Shown here in pieces: positions 16,627 to 24,681 of a stretch of 25,559 nt of DNA. The stretch lies in NCBI RefSeq assembly GCF_014648115.1, contig NZ_BMQM01000046.1, positions 1-25,559 on the forward strand, written 5' to 3'. Source of the DNA: Deinococcus seoulensis. Its GTDB lineage: Bacteria; Deinococcota; Deinococci; Deinococcales; Deinococcaceae. Below the pieces are notes generated by a model. It ran no database searches and was not told the DNA's origin. It saw nothing but the letters and a program-made list of their open reading frames with translations. The number at the start of each line of letters is the position of its first letter. Position 1 is the stretch's first letter. Both the position numbers and the translations under genes were made by a program.

Positions 16627-17463
16627 TCAGACTCCTGTGCCGCCCACTGTACCCACGGCCAGCAGGTGCGGGCTGGCCCCCAGCAGCGCCGGGTCGCGTT
16701 CCAGCAGGCGCACGGCGCGCAGGATGCCCTCGCGCCGCGCCGGGTCGTTCAGGGCCGCCTCGGGGTCGCGCAGCAGGTTGGTGGGCCCCTCGACGGCGTA
16801 CACGGTCACGTCTGTCAGGCCCGCCGCGTGCAGTTCCGCGTGCAGTTCGTGCGGATGATGAAAGTACGCGGTCGTGAAGAAGTTGCCCCGGCTTTCCGGG
16901 TTGCGGTACTGGCCCGTGCGGTACGTGTCCTCGCGGATGGGCCGGGTGTACGCCTCATCCAGCTCGTCACGCGTCAGGTCGCGCGTGATGGCTGACGCCC
17001 GCGAGATGCCCGCCGCCAGCACCACCCCGCCGGGCTGGACGGCGCGCGCCGCTTCGGCCAGTGCGCGGGCGCGGTCCCGCGGGTCGGGCAGGTGGTACAG
17101 CGGGCCCAGCAGCAGCGCCGCGTCTGCCCCGGCATCCGGGTAGGGCAGGGCGCGGGCGTCCCCCAGCGTCACGGACGACAGGCCCGCCAGCGCCGGATCG
17201 GCCCGCAGGCGTTTCACGTGACCGGGCATGGCGTCCAGCGCGTGCACGGCGTACCCGGCGCGCAGCAGTTCCCGCGCGTACACGCCCGCGCCCGCCCCCA
17301 CGTCCAGCACCGTCGCGGGCGCGGGGGGCAGCAGGCGCGACAGCAGTTCCAGCGTGCGGATGAACTCGATCAATCCCAGGCCGCGCGTCAGGCGGTCATG
17401 CTCGCGGTCCTGGGCGTAATACGCGGCGATCTGTGTCAGGGCGTCCGGGGTGGCGTCTGGCAT
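16627..17463 (-). CDS. Class I SAM-dependent methyltransferase
   Basis: A 278-residue protein with a Rossmann methyltransferase core. Motif I is VLDVGAGAGVYARELL (52-67). Next come the acidic motif II end AVHALDAMPGHVKRL, the GDARALPYPD motif and LLLGPLYHLPDPRDRARALAEAARAVQPGGVVLAAG (motifs IV-V). It resembles UbiE/small-molecule methyltransferases. The inserted segment YRTGQYRNPESRGNFFTTAYFHHPHEL probably forms the substrate lid. The substrate is unknown. The start at 17463 is supported by a TACCCT element 5 bases upstream, which gives a leaderless arrangement; the longer frame to 17601 runs through the divergent promoter region. It is divergent from the alpha/beta hydrolase gene. Confidence 0.88.
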   Translation of the reverse strand: MPDATPDALTQIAAYYAQDREHDRLTRGLGLIEFIRTLELLSRLLPPAPATVLDVGAGAGVYARELLRAGYAVHALDAMPGHVKRLRADPALAGLSSVTLGDARALPYPDAGADAALLLGPLYHLPDPRDRARALAEAARAVQPGGVVLAAGISRASAITRDLTRDELDEAYTRPIREDTYRTGQYRNPESRGNFFTTAYFHHPHELHAELHAAGLTDVTVYAVEGPTNLLRDPEAALNDPARREGILRAVRLLERDPALLGASPHLLAVGTVGGTGV

Positions 17464-17468
17464 GCGCC

Positions 17469-17474
17469 AGGGTA
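17469..17474 (-). promoter_or_regulatory. -10 element of the methyltransferase gene (leaderless)
   Basis: TACCCT on the minus strand ends 5 bases before the ATG at 17463. No ribosome site is present. Confidence 0.4.
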
Positions 17475-17537
17475 GGCGAGGCGGGTAGGCGCGTGAAATG
17501 CGCTGAATGGCGCATCCGCCTGTCCCTCTGGCGCCGG

Positions 17538-17543
17538 TACGCT
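17538..17543 (+). promoter_or_regulatory. -10 element of the hydrolase gene (leaderless)
   Basis: TACGCT is followed by 6 bases and ATG 17550. The surrounding GGTACGCTGCGG is identical to the promoter of the regulator gene at 19753. Confidence 0.6.
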
Positions 17544-17549
17544 GCGGAA

Positions 17550-18395
17550 ATGATTCAGCCCGGTGGAATGATTGCGACGGCCACAGGCCACGTACAGACA
17601 CGGTCGATCCCGGCCACCCGCACCGACGGCCCTGACCCGCCCACGCTGGTGCTGCTGAGCGGCATGGGTGTGCCAGCGTCCTCGTGGTTCACGGCAGAAG
17701 AGGAACCAATAGTCGCGCAGATGATGCGTGAACCCGTGTTCCTGGCTCCTGGCGTGGCTGACCTGACGCCTGTGCTTGCCTATGACCGCGCGGGCATAGG
17801 AGGCAGCGCGCCCCCCACGGCGCCCAGAGGTCTGAATGAAGCCGTGGCGGAACTGGAGGCAGTCCTGAAGGCCTGCGCGCCCGGTCCGGTGGTGTTGCTG
17901 GGACACTCGATAGGCGGCCTGATCGCCTTTGAATTCACCCGCCGGTTTCCGGGGCGGGTATCGGGCCTGACGCTGCTGGACAGCTCACACCCCTGTCAGG
18001 CAGAGCGGTTGAACGCAGTGCGGACGCCGCAGCAGCAGCGGGCGCAGCAGGACATGGAACAGGAGATAAAGGCCGGGCACCCGGAACGCTGGGATTTCGA
18101 GAAGGTGTTCCGGCGCGGAGGCGACCTGCAGGGAACTCTGCCGGACCTCCCCCTGCTGGTGATCTCGCGGGGCCAGCCCTTCCTGCCAGAGCACCTGACC
18201 ACCGACGAGCAGGCGCCGTTCACGCCCGCACAGGCGGGTGGCTTCACACGGGAGTGGAACGCCCTGCAATCAGAACTGGCCCTCGCCTCCTCACAGGGCC
18301 GCCGTGTGGTGGCTACGGGCAGCGGCCACTACCCGCACTTCGACGAGCCCCGGCTGGTGCTGAGAGAAGTGCGGGCGTTTCTTGAAACCCTGTGA
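17550..18395 (+). CDS. Alpha/beta hydrolase
   Basis: A 281-residue alpha/beta-hydrolase fold protein. LVLLSGMGVPASSW (33-46) forms the oxyanion-hole strand, AYDRAGIGGS (77-86) follows, and the nucleophile elbow GHSIGG places Ser120 as the nucleophile. His260 in GSGHYPHFDEP is the catalytic base. The acid was not assigned. The substrate is unknown; this class includes esterases, lipases and lactonases. No signal peptide is seen. The start is fixed by the leaderless promoter; upstream in-frame sequence overlaps the divergent methyltransferase. Codon use is odd for the window: four isoleucines use ATA (in PIVA, AGIG, HSIGG and QEIKA), which neighbours almost never use, so recent acquisition is possible. 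It converges on the P450 gene, with 15 bp between stops. Confidence 0.88.
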   Translation: MIQPGGMIATATGHVQTRSIPATRTDGPDPPTLVLLSGMGVPASSWFTAEEEPIVAQMMREPVFLAPGVADLTPVLAYDRAGIGGSAPPTAPRGLNEAVAELEAVLKACAPGPVVLLGHSIGGLIAFEFTRRFPGRVSGLTLLDSSHPCQAERLNAVRTPQQQRAQQDMEQEIKAGHPERWDFEKVFRRGGDLQGTLPDLPLLVISRGQPFLPEHLTTDEQAPFTPAQAGGFTREWNALQSELALASSQGRRVVATGSGHYPHFDEPRLVLREVRAFLETL

Positions 18396-18410
18396 TCCTG
18401 CCGGTGTCCC

Positions 18411-19670
18411 TCAGCCGTTCAGCCGAACTTTCAGTTCCTGCGGGCCGCGCAGGACGAGGTTCGCCTTGAACGGGGGGGTGGGGTCGGTGACGGTCAGGCC
18501 AGGGGAGCGGCGGGCGAGCGCGGCGTACACTTCCGCGATTTCCAGGCGGGCCAGGGACGCGCCCAGGCAGTAGTGCGCGCCGGCGGCGAACGCGAGGTGC
18601 CGGGCGCTGTTCGGGCGGTCCCAGTCGATGCGGTCGGGGTCGGGGAACACGCCGGGGTCGCGGTTCGCGGCGGCCAGCAGGGTCTGCACGTGCGCGCCGG
18701 TCGGGAGGGTGATGGGCTGGCCGTCCGCGCCGGTCGTGGTCAGGTCGCCGGTCAGGGTGCGCCCGTCGAGTTGCACGGGCGAGACGACGCGCAGCAGTTC
18801 GTCCGCGACGTTCGGGTGGTCGGGGCGGGCGACCAGGGCGGCCCAGGCCTGGGGTTGCCGGGCGAGTTCGAGGAGGCCGCCGGGAATCAGGTTGCTGGTC
18901 GTTTCGTGCCCGGCGGCCAGCAGTAGGACGGCGTTCGAGAGCAGCTCGTCGCTGCTCAGGCGTTCGCCTCCGTCCTGGGCGGCGGCCATGGCGCTCAGCA
19001 GGCCGGGTTGCGGGTGGGCGCGCAGTTCGTCGGCCAGGTCGCGGAAGTACGCGCGCATCTCGCTCGCGTCCGCCTCGATGCGGGCCAGGAGGTCCGGGTT
19101 GCCTTCCGCGCCGCCCAGCAGGTCCGCGACACTCTGCGTCCAGCGCATGAATTTCGCCTCGTCGTCGCCGCGCAGGCCCAGCATCCGCATGATCACGCGG
19201 GCCGGGAGCGGCGCGGCCAGTCCGGCGACGAGGTCCACGTCCCGGTCGGTGGGCAGGGCGTCCAGCAGGTCGTTCAGGACCGCCTGCACCAGTTCGCGCT
19301 GCGCCTCGACCACGCGCGGCGTGAAGGCCGCCTGCACCAGCCCTCGCAGGCGGGCGTGCGAGGGGCCGTTGTGGAACAGCATCATGGGTTGCAGGAGTCG
19401 CGTGGCCTGCGTGTCGCCCGGCATCTGCGAGATGATGGCCCCCGAGCGCGCCAGCGGGGAGCGCAGCACGGCGCTGTTCACGGCGTGCGACGTGACGAAG
19501 GTCATGCCCCACTCAGGCACGGGCAGCACGCCGGGCGGGTTCAGGTCGCGCAGCGCCGCGTACGCCGGGTACGGGTCCGGGATGGTCTGCGGGTGCCACA
19601 GGGCCTGCACGGACGCCTGCACGCGCTGCTGTTCGGGCGTGAACTCCACCTGGGCTGCCGGATTGGTCAT
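18411..19670 (-). CDS. Cytochrome P450
   Basis: A 419-residue soluble bacterial P450. The heme-ligand loop FAAGAHYCLG (361-370) has Cys368 as axial ligand. The I-helix oxygen-activation motif is AGHETTSN (253-260), and the K-helix ExxR is ELLR (291-294). PDPDRIDWDRP precedes the heme loop as usual. The residue after Phe361 is Ala where Gly is more common. It would need ferredoxin and a reductase, which are not encoded nearby. The substrate is unknown; one Deinococcus P450 family acts on carotenoids, but nothing here links this gene to pigment. The ATG at 19670 is preceded by GAGG. It is divergent from a winged-helix regulator across a palindrome (19690-19723). Confidence 0.93.
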   Translation of the reverse strand: MTNPAAQVEFTPEQQRVQASVQALWHPQTIPDPYPAYAALRDLNPPGVLPVPEWGMTFVTSHAVNSAVLRSPLARSGAIISQMPGDTQATRLLQPMMLFHNGPSHARLRGLVQAAFTPRVVEAQRELVQAVLNDLLDALPTDRDVDLVAGLAAPLPARVIMRMLGLRGDDEAKFMRWTQSVADLLGGAEGNPDLLARIEADASEMRAYFRDLADELRAHPQPGLLSAMAAAQDGGERLSSDELLSNAVLLLAAGHETTSNLIPGGLLELARQPQAWAALVARPDHPNVADELLRVVSPVQLDGRTLTGDLTTTGADGQPITLPTGAHVQTLLAAANRDPGVFPDPDRIDWDRPNSARHLAFAAGAHYCLGASLARLEIAEVYAALARRSPGLTVTDPTPPFKANLVLRGPQELKVRLNG

Positions 19671-19689
19671 GCCTCAGCGTGCGCCCCGG

Positions 19690-19723
19690 TCTACTCGACC
19701 CTCAAGCACCCGCGTCGAGTAGA
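19690..19723. promoter_or_regulatory. Palindromic operator candidate between P450 and regulator genes
   Basis: TCTACTCGAC (19690-19699) and GTCGAGTAGA (19714-19723) are perfect 10-bp inverted arms with a 14-base spacer, 24 bp centre to centre. The right arm covers the -35 region of the regulator promoter (-10 at 19741), and the left arm lies about 20 bp from the P450 start. This is the expected position for a site through which the winged-helix protein controls itself and the P450. Confidence 0.65.
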
Positions 19724-19740
19724 GGTGACGGCCGCTGCGG

Positions 19741-19746
19741 TACGCT
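19741..19746 (+). promoter_or_regulatory. -10 element of the regulator gene (leaderless)
   Basis: TACGCT is followed by 6 bases and ATG 19753, with no ribosome site. The -35 region falls in the right arm of the palindrome. Confidence 0.6.
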
Positions 19747-19752
19747 GCGGGC

Positions 19753-20400
19753 ATGCCGCGAGCCTGGACGCGCCTGGAAGACCCGCACGCCGCCCGGCTG
19801 GCCCTGAACCCCGCGTACACCGACCTGCTGCGCCTCCTGATGACCCGCGAGTGGACCGCCACCACCCTGGCCGCCGCCGCCGGGCAACCCCTGAACGCCG
19901 CGCATCACCGCCTGGGCCGCCTGCTGGCCGCCGGGCTGGTGTGCGTGACGCGCCTCGAACCCCGCCGGGGCCGCCCGCTGCGGCACTACCGGGCCGTCAG
20001 CGACGCCCTGCTGATCCCGTACCACCTGACGCGACTGGGCAGCCTGGAGGACCTGATCTCGCTGCACGAGGACACCTTCAGTGGCCGGTTCCGGCACGCG
20101 GTCGTGCACGCCGGGGTGCCGCTTGTCCGGCGCGACGAGGACATCGCCGTGCGCCTGTACCGCCACGCGGGCGGCGTGGTCATGGACGTCACGCCCACCG
20201 CCGAGCATTTCGACCTGCGCGACCTGCTGCGCCCGGAAGCACCTGCCCTGACCGTCGACTGGGGCGTGCTGAACCTGACCCGCGACGACGCCAAGGCGCT
20301 GCAACGCGACCTGCACGACCTGATTGCCCGGTACGCCGGACGGGACGGCCCGCACCCGTACCTGTACCGCGTGAACCTCGCACCCGATACCGGCGAGTAG
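19753..20400 (+). CDS. Winged-helix (ArsR-like) transcriptional regulator
   Basis: A 215-residue protein. Residues about 14-80 form a winged helix-turn-helix: LNPAYTDLLRLLMTREWTATTLAAAAGQPLNAAHHRLGRLLAAGLV, then a basic wing RLEPRRGRPLRHYRAV. The remaining 135 residues (EDTFSGRFRHAVVHAG, LYRHAGGVVMDVTPTAEHFDLRDLL) form an unrecognised domain, probably for ligand binding or dimerisation. No metal-binding ArsR Cys motif is seen. By position it probably represses the P450 gene and itself. The 3' end converges on aguB over a hairpin. Confidence 0.8.
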   Translation: MPRAWTRLEDPHAARLALNPAYTDLLRLLMTREWTATTLAAAAGQPLNAAHHRLGRLLAAGLVCVTRLEPRRGRPLRHYRAVSDALLIPYHLTRLGSLEDLISLHEDTFSGRFRHAVVHAGVPLVRRDEDIAVRLYRHAGGVVMDVTPTAEHFDLRDLLRPEAPALTVDWGVLNLTRDDAKALQRDLHDLIARYAGRDGPHPYLYRVNLAPDTGE

Positions 20401-20406
20401 AGAATA

Positions 20407-20452
20407 GGGAGCGGGAAGTGGCGGCAGAGACGCCGATCCACTTCCCACTCCC
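20407..20452. terminator. Hairpin between convergent regulator and aguB genes
   Basis: A 15-base arm (20407-20421) pairs with 20438-20452 apart from one internal mismatch (core GGGAAGTGG with CCACTTCCC). The loop is 16 bases. No U-run follows on either strand, so termination efficiency is uncertain, but the position between two stop codons is typical. Confidence 0.55.
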
Positions 20453-20455
20453 GGT

Positions 20456-21346
<891 letters not shown>

Positions 21347-21353
21347 GCCCCCC

Positions 21354-21359
21354 ACGCTA
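21354..21359 (-). promoter_or_regulatory. -10 element of aguB (leaderless)
   Basis: TAGCGT on the minus strand, 7 bases before ATG 21346. It fixes the start in preference to the upstream GTG. Confidence 0.55.
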
Positions 21360-21463
21360 CCGGATGCGGCCGGTGAGGATGGTGCGCCCCGCCTTCAGGC
21401 GGCCATGACCACCGCGCCCCGGTCTGGCTAGCCCCCGGCGCCGTGCGGGGCGCGGGCGGCCTT

Positions 21464-21469
21464 TAGAGT
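21464..21469 (+). promoter_or_regulatory. -10 element of thrC (leaderless)
   Basis: TAGAGT is followed by 6 bases and ATG 21476, with no ribosome site. Confidence 0.55.
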
Positions 21470-21475
21470 GACCGT

Positions 21476-22918
21476 ATGAAGTACGTTTCCACGCGCGGCA
21501 TGCAGGACCTGGGGAGCTTCTCGGACGTGCTGCTCTCGGGGCTCGCCCCGGACGGCGGGCTGGCCATGCCCCAGCGCATTCCGACCTTCACGCCCGCGCA
21601 GATCGGAGCGTGGCGCGGCCTGAGTTACGCCGATCTGGCGTTCGAGGTCATGCGGCCCTTCATCAGCGACATTCCCGAGGATGACCTGCGCCGCCTGCTG
21701 CGCGCCACGTACACCGCAGAGGCGTTCCACAGCGAGGCGATCACGCCCCTGACCCCGCTGGGTGACGCGGGACCGGACGGGGGCGGCCTGTTCCTGCTGG
21801 AACTGTCGAACGGACCCTCGCTGGCGTTCAAGGACATGGCCATGCAGTTCCTGGGCCAGGTGTTCGAGTACGTGCTGGAGGCGCGCGACGAGCGTCTGAA
21901 CATCCTGGGCGCCACCAGCGGCGACACCGGGTCGGCCGCCGAGTACGCCATGCTCGGCAAGGCCCGCGTGAACGTGTTCATGCTCTCCCCGCACGGCCGC
22001 ATGAGTGCCTTCCAGCAGGCGCAGATGTTCAGCCTGCACGACGCCAACATCTTCAACGTGGCCCTTCAGGGCGTGTTCGACGACTGCCAGGACCTCGTGA
22101 AGGCCGTGAACGCCGACGCCGACTTCAAGGCCCGCTATGACATCGGGGCCGTGAACTCCATCAACTGGGCGCGGGTGCTGGCGCAGGCCGTGTACTACTT
22201 CCGCGCGTACCTGACCCTGAACCTGCCCGAAGGCGCAGCGGCGGACTTCAGCGTGCCGTCCGGGAACTTCGGGAACGTGTTCGCCGGGTACCTCGCCCGC
22301 AGCATGGGCCTGCCCGTCGGGCAACTGATCGTCGCCACCAACGAGAACGACGTCCTGAACGACTTCTTCACCGGGGGCGTGTACCACGTCCGGCCCGCCG
22401 AGCGGGTCGCGGTCACCAGCAGCCCCAGCATGGACATCGGCAAGGCCAGCAACTTCGAACGCTACCTGTACCTGATCACCGGCAGCGACGCCCCGCAGAC
22501 GCACGGCTGGTGGCAGGACGTCGGCGCGGGCCGCCCGGTCGACCTGCGCGGCACGCCCCACTGGGACGCCGTGCAGGCCAGCGGCCTGAAGTCCGGGCGC
22601 AGCACCCACACGGACCGCCTGAACACCATCCGCCGCGTGGACCGCGAGCACGGCCGCCTGATCGACCCGCACACCGCCGACGGCGTCCTCGTCGGCGAGC
22701 GCTACCAGCGGCCCGGCGTGCCCATGATCTGCCTGGAAACCGCGCTGCCCGCCAAGTTCGAGGAAACCGTGCAGGAGGCGGTGGGCCGCCTGCCCGAGCG
22801 CCCCGCGCGCTTCGAGGGCATCGAGGGCGCCCCCAAGCGCTTCGAGGTCCTGCCGAACGACGTGCAGACCCTCAAGGACTTCATTACGGAGAGGTTGGAG
22901 GGCCGGGCGCGGGGCTGA
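21476..22918 (+). CDS. thrC: Threonine synthase, long form
   Basis: A 480-residue PLP enzyme. MKYVSTRG at the N-terminus, GLAPDGGLAMP (22-32) and GPSLAFKDMAMQF with PLP-lysine Lys119 are diagnostic. GATSGDTGSAAEYA follows (phosphate/PLP contacts), then NSINWARVLAQAVYYFRAYL and PSGNFGNVFAGYLARSMGLP. It converts O-phosphohomoserine to threonine and phosphate. The length and the YVSTRG start place it in the long type found in E. coli and fungi rather than the short type. Other threonine genes are not adjacent. It is transcribed from its own leaderless promoter, divergent from aguB across 129 bp. Confidence 0.96.
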   Translation: MKYVSTRGMQDLGSFSDVLLSGLAPDGGLAMPQRIPTFTPAQIGAWRGLSYADLAFEVMRPFISDIPEDDLRRLLRATYTAEAFHSEAITPLTPLGDAGPDGGGLFLLELSNGPSLAFKDMAMQFLGQVFEYVLEARDERLNILGATSGDTGSAAEYAMLGKARVNVFMLSPHGRMSAFQQAQMFSLHDANIFNVALQGVFDDCQDLVKAVNADADFKARYDIGAVNSINWARVLAQAVYYFRAYLTLNLPEGAAADFSVPSGNFGNVFAGYLARSMGLPVGQLIVATNENDVLNDFFTGGVYHVRPAERVAVTSSPSMDIGKASNFERYLYLITGSDAPQTHGWWQDVGAGRPVDLRGTPHWDAVQASGLKSGRSTHTDRLNTIRRVDREHGRLIDPHTADGVLVGERYQRPGVPMICLETALPAKFEETVQEAVGRLPERPARFEGIEGAPKRFEVLPNDVQTLKDFITERLEGRARG

Positions 22919-22956
22919 ACCTCGCACCTGCGGCGAGGTCACGCCGTTCACTGTCC

Positions 22957-22962
22957 TATGCT
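22957..22962 (+). promoter_or_regulatory. -10 element upstream of the small membrane protein gene
   Basis: TATGCT is followed by 8 bases and ATG 22971, so the transcript would have zero to two leader bases. Confidence 0.5.
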
Positions 22963-22970
22963 GCGGAGCG

Positions 22971-23597
22971 ATGCCCGAGATCCTCGGTTCCCTGATCTTT
23001 GCCGCGTTCACCCTGCCGGTCGGTGTCCTGCTGCTGGTCGTCGGGGTGAATGGCGTGTTCGGCTATCTGTGGGGCGGGGAACGGGACGATCCCTTCCGCT
23101 GGCCGCTCGTGGACGCCGAGGTAATCGGCCACGCGGCCGACCCGGATCAGGACACGCGTCGTGTGTGGCCCGACCACGGGACGTACGTGGGACAGGTGAA
23201 TGTGCGGGTGCTCGTGCGCCTGCCCGGCCCTGGCGAACCCCACGGAGCGCTCGTCCAACCCGGTGATCTGCGCGCCGTGCGCGTCCGGCGGCCGGACGCA
23301 CCGGGCTTTTACGCCCTCTCGGACGCCCTGGATGGCCTTGCCGAACAGGAGGCGGCCCTGCGCTGGCCTGTCGGCCGCGTCCTGACGGTGCGGGCCGACC
23401 CGCTCCGCCGCACGAACGGTCGCCGTCTCGGAGGCCTCCTCCTGACGCAGGCGCAGCTTCCCGGTTCTGCCCGGATCAAGTGGTTGCTGGTGCCGGCCAT
23501 GCTCGTGTTCACCTTGGTCGGACTGGTCCTCACGGTGGTCGGTGCCGGGCTGCTGATCAGCGCCGCGCGGGGGGCGTGGACGGCCGTCTTCGGCTGA
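22971..23597 (+). CDS. Two-TM membrane protein with a central soluble domain, DUF3592-like
   Basis: A 208-residue protein. Helix 1 is at about 6-33 (LIFAAFTLPVGVLLLVVGVNGVFGYLW). A soluble beta-rich region follows at 38-165 (WPLVDAEVIGHAADPDQD, YVGQVNVRVLVRLPG, RWPVGRVLTVRADPLRRTNG), then helix 2 at about 169-198. A TM-beta domain-TM arrangement with a W-x-x-V/A-x-A-x-V-I start and an LTVRADP-like end resembles DUF3592 proteins. Function is unknown. It has its own promoter and ends 30 bp before the potassium channel gene, so a shared transcript is possible. Confidence 0.7.
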   Translation: MPEILGSLIFAAFTLPVGVLLLVVGVNGVFGYLWGGERDDPFRWPLVDAEVIGHAADPDQDTRRVWPDHGTYVGQVNVRVLVRLPGPGEPHGALVQPGDLRAVRVRRPDAPGFYALSDALDGLAEQEAALRWPVGRVLTVRADPLRRTNGRRLGGLLLTQAQLPGSARIKWLLVPAMLVFTLVGLVLTVVGAGLLISAARGAWTAVFG

Positions 23598-23614
23598 CCG
23601 GACCCGCCCCGGCC

Positions 23615-23620
23615 TACACT
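23615..23620 (+). promoter_or_regulatory. -10 element of the potassium channel gene (leaderless)
   Basis: TACACT is followed by 7 bases and GTG 23628. A GTG two codons earlier (23622) would be too close to the -10. Confidence 0.5.
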
Positions 23621-23627
23621 GGTGTCC

Positions 23628-24644
23628 GTGGACCGCCGCCGCCTGTCGCTGCTGCTGGCCCTGGTCGCGGGGCTGGTGCTGTTCGGCACGCTCGGGTACC
23701 GGGTGCTGGAAGGCTGGACGTGGCTGGACTGCCTGTACATGAGCGTGATGGTCCTGACCACCGTGGGGTTCGGGGAGGTCGCGCCGCCCAGCGCGGCCGG
23801 GAAGCTGTTCAGCATCGTCCTGATGACCTTCGGGATCGGCCTGATGCTGTACCTGCTGACCCTGCTGGCCGAGACGGTCGTGCGCGGCCTGACCGACCCG
23901 CTGGCGGTGCGGCGGCGAAAGGAGCGGAAATTGATTCACCTGCGGGGACATACGGTGGTGTGCGGGTACGGGCAGGTGGGCGAGGCCGTGTGCGTCGCCC
24001 TGCGGGCCGCGCGGCGCGACGTGGTCGTGATCGATCACCGGCCCGAGCATCTGGAGTGGGCGCAGGGCCAGGGTATTCACACGCTCGTCGGGGACGCCAC
24101 CGACGAGGACGTGCTGCGCCGCGCCGGGGCCGAACGGGCCGAGTCGCTGGTCACGGTCATCAACAGTGATCCCAGCAACCTGTACGTGGTCCTGTCCGCC
24201 AGGGGCCTGAACCCGGCGCTGCGGGTGATCGCGCGCGCCAGTGACGAGAGTGCCGCGCAGAAGATGCGCCGCGCCGGAGCGGACGAGGTCGTGAACCCCT
24301 ACCAGCTCAGCGGGAACCGCATCGCCGCCATGATGCTCGCCCCGCGCCTGAGCCGCCTGCTGAGCGGCGACGTGACCAGCGACCACTTCATCATCCGCGA
24401 GATCGGCGTGCCCGACGCGCTGGTGGGCCAGACGGTCGAAACGCTGGGCCGCGAGACGGGCGCGCTGATCGTGGCGATCTGGCGGGGCGGGCAACCCCTC
24501 CGCTGCCGCGCCGGGGACGAGTTGCAGGCCGGGGATACCGTGCTGGTGGCCGGCGCGGCCGCCGAGGTGGACGCCGTCGAGGGACACCGCGCCGTCGGGG
24601 GAAGTGCCGCTGGGGGAAGTGGGACGGGAGTGCAGCCCACCTGA
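23628..24644 (+). CDS. Two-TM potassium channel with RCK (TrkA-N/TrkA-C) domains, MthK-like
   Basis: A 338-residue protein. TM1 is at about 7-25, and the pore loop has the selectivity filter TTVGFGE (44-50). TM2 is at about 60-80 (FSIVLMTFGIGLMLYLLTLL). An RCK Rossmann domain with VVCGYGQVGEAV (110-121) and Asp136 in VVVIDHRPE follows, then a TrkA-C-like end (about 250-325; VPDALVGQTVETLGRETGALIVAIWRGGQPL). It would be a ligand- or Ca2+/nucleotide-gated potassium channel in the inner membrane, important in osmotic and membrane-potential control. A short Gly/Ser tail ends the protein. The start is chosen from the leaderless promoter. Confidence 0.92.
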   Translation: MDRRRLSLLLALVAGLVLFGTLGYRVLEGWTWLDCLYMSVMVLTTVGFGEVAPPSAAGKLFSIVLMTFGIGLMLYLLTLLAETVVRGLTDPLAVRRRKERKLIHLRGHTVVCGYGQVGEAVCVALRAARRDVVVIDHRPEHLEWAQGQGIHTLVGDATDEDVLRRAGAERAESLVTVINSDPSNLYVVLSARGLNPALRVIARASDESAAQKMRRAGADEVVNPYQLSGNRIAAMMLAPRLSRLLSGDVTSDHFIIREIGVPDALVGQTVETLGRETGALIVAIWRGGQPLRCRAGDELQAGDTVLVAGAAAEVDAVEGHRAVGGSAAGGSGTGVQPT

Positions 24645-24648
24645 CCTT

Positions 24649-24662
24649 CCCGCCCGGGCGGG
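24649..24662. promoter_or_regulatory. Perfect 14-bp palindrome upstream of the DsbA-like gene
   Basis: CCCGCCCGGGCGGG is fully self-complementary. It lies between the channel gene stop (24644) and the -10 at 24669, overlapping the expected -35 region. It could be an operator; as a hairpin it would have no loop. Confidence 0.35.
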
Positions 24663-24668
24663 GGGTGC

Positions 24669-24674
24669 TAGCGT
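24669..24674 (+). promoter_or_regulatory. -10 element of the DsbA-like gene (leaderless)
   Basis: TAGCGT is followed by 7 bases and ATG 24682. The sequence is identical to the aguB -10. Confidence 0.55.
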
Positions 24675-24681
24675 GCCCGGC

